From the NCBI GenBank assembly GCA_030151165.1, contig JASLEM010000017.1, positions 1 to 50,597 on the forward strand: DNA of 50,597 nucleotides, in the 5' to 3' direction. The stretch comes from Burkholderiaceae bacterium. Its GTDB lineage: Bacteria > Pseudomonadota > Gammaproteobacteria > Burkholderiales > Burkholderiaceae. The position numbers and the translations under genes are program-made. The notes under the pieces are model-generated. The model searched no databases. It had not been told where the DNA came from and saw only the letters and a list, made by a program, of their open reading frames with translations. This document shows, one piece after another, positions 49,444-50,597 of this stretch (positions are counted from its first letter, which is position 1; each line of letters starts with the position of its first letter).

Positions 49444-50597
49444 TTACTTCGCACCCACCGCGGGTTCGAAGGCCGAATCGCCCAGCGTCGCCGGGTCGAT
49501 CGCGGCGGCCCCGGCCGCACGATCCGACTCGTGGCCGTGCGTCTGCTGCAGCCGCCACATGTGCGCGTAGCGGCCGTCCATCGCGAGCAGCTCGGGGTGC
49601 GTGCCGCGTTCGACGATGCGGCCGTCGGCCATCACGAGGATCTGCGCCGCGTTGACGACCGTCGACAGCCGGTGCGCGATGACCAGCGTGGTGCGCCCCT
49701 GCGCCACCTGCGAGAGTTCGGCCTGGATCGCGCGCTCGTTCGCGGAATCGAGCGCCGACGTCGCCTCGTCGAAGATCATCAGCGGCGGGTTCTTCAGCAG
49801 CGTGCGCGCGATCGCGATGCGCTGCTTCTCGCCGCCCGAGAGCTTCAGCCCGCGCTCGCCGACCATCGTCTCGTAGCCGGCCGGCGTCCGCTCGATGAAC
49901 GAGTGGATGTGCGCGGCGCGCGCGGCGCCCTCGATCTCCGCCTGGCTCGCGCCGGGGCGGCCGTAGGCGATGTTGTAGGCGACGGTGTCGTTGAACAGCA
50001 CGGTGTCCTGCGGCACGATGCCGATCGCGCGGCGCAGGCTGTGCTGCGTGACGGCGCGCAGGTCGTGGCCGTCGACGAGGATCGCGCCGCCGGTGACGTC
50101 GTAGAAGCGGTACAGCAGGCGCGCCAGCGTGCTCTTGCCGGCGCCGCTCGGGCCGACGACGGCCACGGTCTTGCCGGCCGGGATCTCGAAGCTGACGTCG
50201 TGCAGGATCGGCCGCGCCGGGTCGTAGGCGAAGCTCACGTGCTCGAAGCGCACCGCGCCGCCGGTGACCTCGAGGGCGACGGCGTCCGGCGCGTCGGCGA
50301 TCTCGCGCTCCTTCTCGAGCAGCGAGAACATGCGCTCCAGGTCGGTGAGCCCCTGCTTGACCTCGCGATAGAGCACGCCGAGGAAATTCAGCGGCACGTA
50401 CAGCTGGATCAGCAGCGCGTTGACCATCACGAAGTCGCCCAGCGTCATTTTGTGGGCGACGACGCCGCCGGTCGCGCGCCACAGCAGCGCGACGAGGCTG
50501 GACGCGATGATCAGCTGCTGCCCGGTGTTGAGCATCGACAGCGTGCCCTGCGACTTCATCTGCGCGCCGCGGAACGCCTCGAGCCCCTGCTCGTAGC
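49444..50597 (-). CDS. ABC exporter half-transporter, N-terminus beyond window edge
   Basis: About 383 C-terminal residues are visible. The end of the membrane domain has TLGDFVMVNALLIQLYVPLNFLG and the YREVKQGLTDLERMFSLL coupling helix. A full nucleotide-binding domain follows: Walker A GPSGAGKST, Q-loop IVPQDTVLFNDTVAYNI, signature LKLSGGEKQR, Walker B LMIFDEATSALD and switch IAHRLST. The combination of LGVLYREVKQ, FNDTVAYNIAYG and a D-loop SALD resembles the Atm1/HMT1 group exporting glutathione or iron-sulfur-related compounds. The start lies past 50597. Confidence 0.9.
   Translation of the reverse strand, partial: YEQGLEAFRGAQMKSQGTLSMLNTGQQLIIASSLVALLWRATGGVVAHKMTLGDFVMVNALLIQLYVPLNFLGVLYREVKQGLTDLERMFSLLEKEREIADAPDAVALEVTGGAVRFEHVSFAYDPARPILHDVSFEIPAGKTVAVVGPSGAGKSTLARLLYRFYDVTGGAILVDGHDLRAVTQHSLRRAIGIVPQDTVLFNDTVAYNIAYGRPGASQAEIEGAARAAHIHSFIERTPAGYETMVGERGLKLSGGEKQRIAIARTLLKNPPLMIFDEATSALDSANERAIQAELSQVAQGRTTLVIAHRLSTVVNAAQILVMADGRIVERGTHPELLAMDGRYAHMWRLQQTHGHESDRAAGAAAIDPATLGDSAFEPAVGAK

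Overview
The window looks like chromosome from a high-GC betaproteobacterium, probably Burkholderiales of the Rubrivivax/Leptothrix/Comamonadaceae type. This is judged from the mraZ-to-ftsW division cluster, the meso-diaminopimelate-type MurE, the RNase P RNA, and protein style; no database search was possible. I see no tRNA, rRNA, CRISPR array, prophage or insertion sequence.

1-10900, minus strand: the dcw (division and cell wall) cluster, read right to left as mraZ, rsmH, ftsL, ftsI, murE, murF, mraY, murD and ftsW (cut by the left edge). Most junctions overlap by a few bases, so the run looks translationally coupled behind one promoter upstream of mraZ. The odd member is MurD, which carries about 250 extra low-complexity residues inside its catalytic domain.

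11250-30810: a large glycogen and trehalose locus. glgC-glgA-glgP run leftward. glgB-glgX-malQ and then glgC2-glgX2-treZ-treY run rightward from a shared 319-base divergent control region containing a perfect dyad. Together they make ADP-glucose, build and branch glycogen, break it down, and convert maltodextrin ends to trehalose. glgC and glgX are each present twice.

30810-34450: a less orderly stretch. It has a nested palindromic region, an Lrp/AsnC regulator, the first 106 codons of a broken MFS transporter, an intact small serine hydrolase, a frameshifted hydrolase remnant, and an unrecognised one-TM protein with cysteine clusters at both ends.

34550-42360, minus strand: an OGT/SPINDLY-like TPR glycosyltransferase, a secreted alpha-type carbonic anhydrase with a long low-complexity leader, a Bcr/CflA drug exporter, the RNase P RNA gene, a lipoprotein with an HEASH motif, and pyrC.

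42400-43820: five direct copies of a 97-base hairpin-bearing repeat (the last one partial) plus one inverted copy that ends exactly at the start codon of a small GIY-YIG nuclease gene, followed by a coupled GNAT acetyltransferase. The repeat hairpin shows a compensatory base-pair change between copies. This is my best candidate for an undescribed system.

43840-50597, minus strand: an acidic amino-acid ABC transporter (gltIJKL type) with a second tandem binding protein, a LysR regulator of the HypT-like subgroup with a plausible operator in front of the transporter genes, and a half ABC exporter cut by the right edge.
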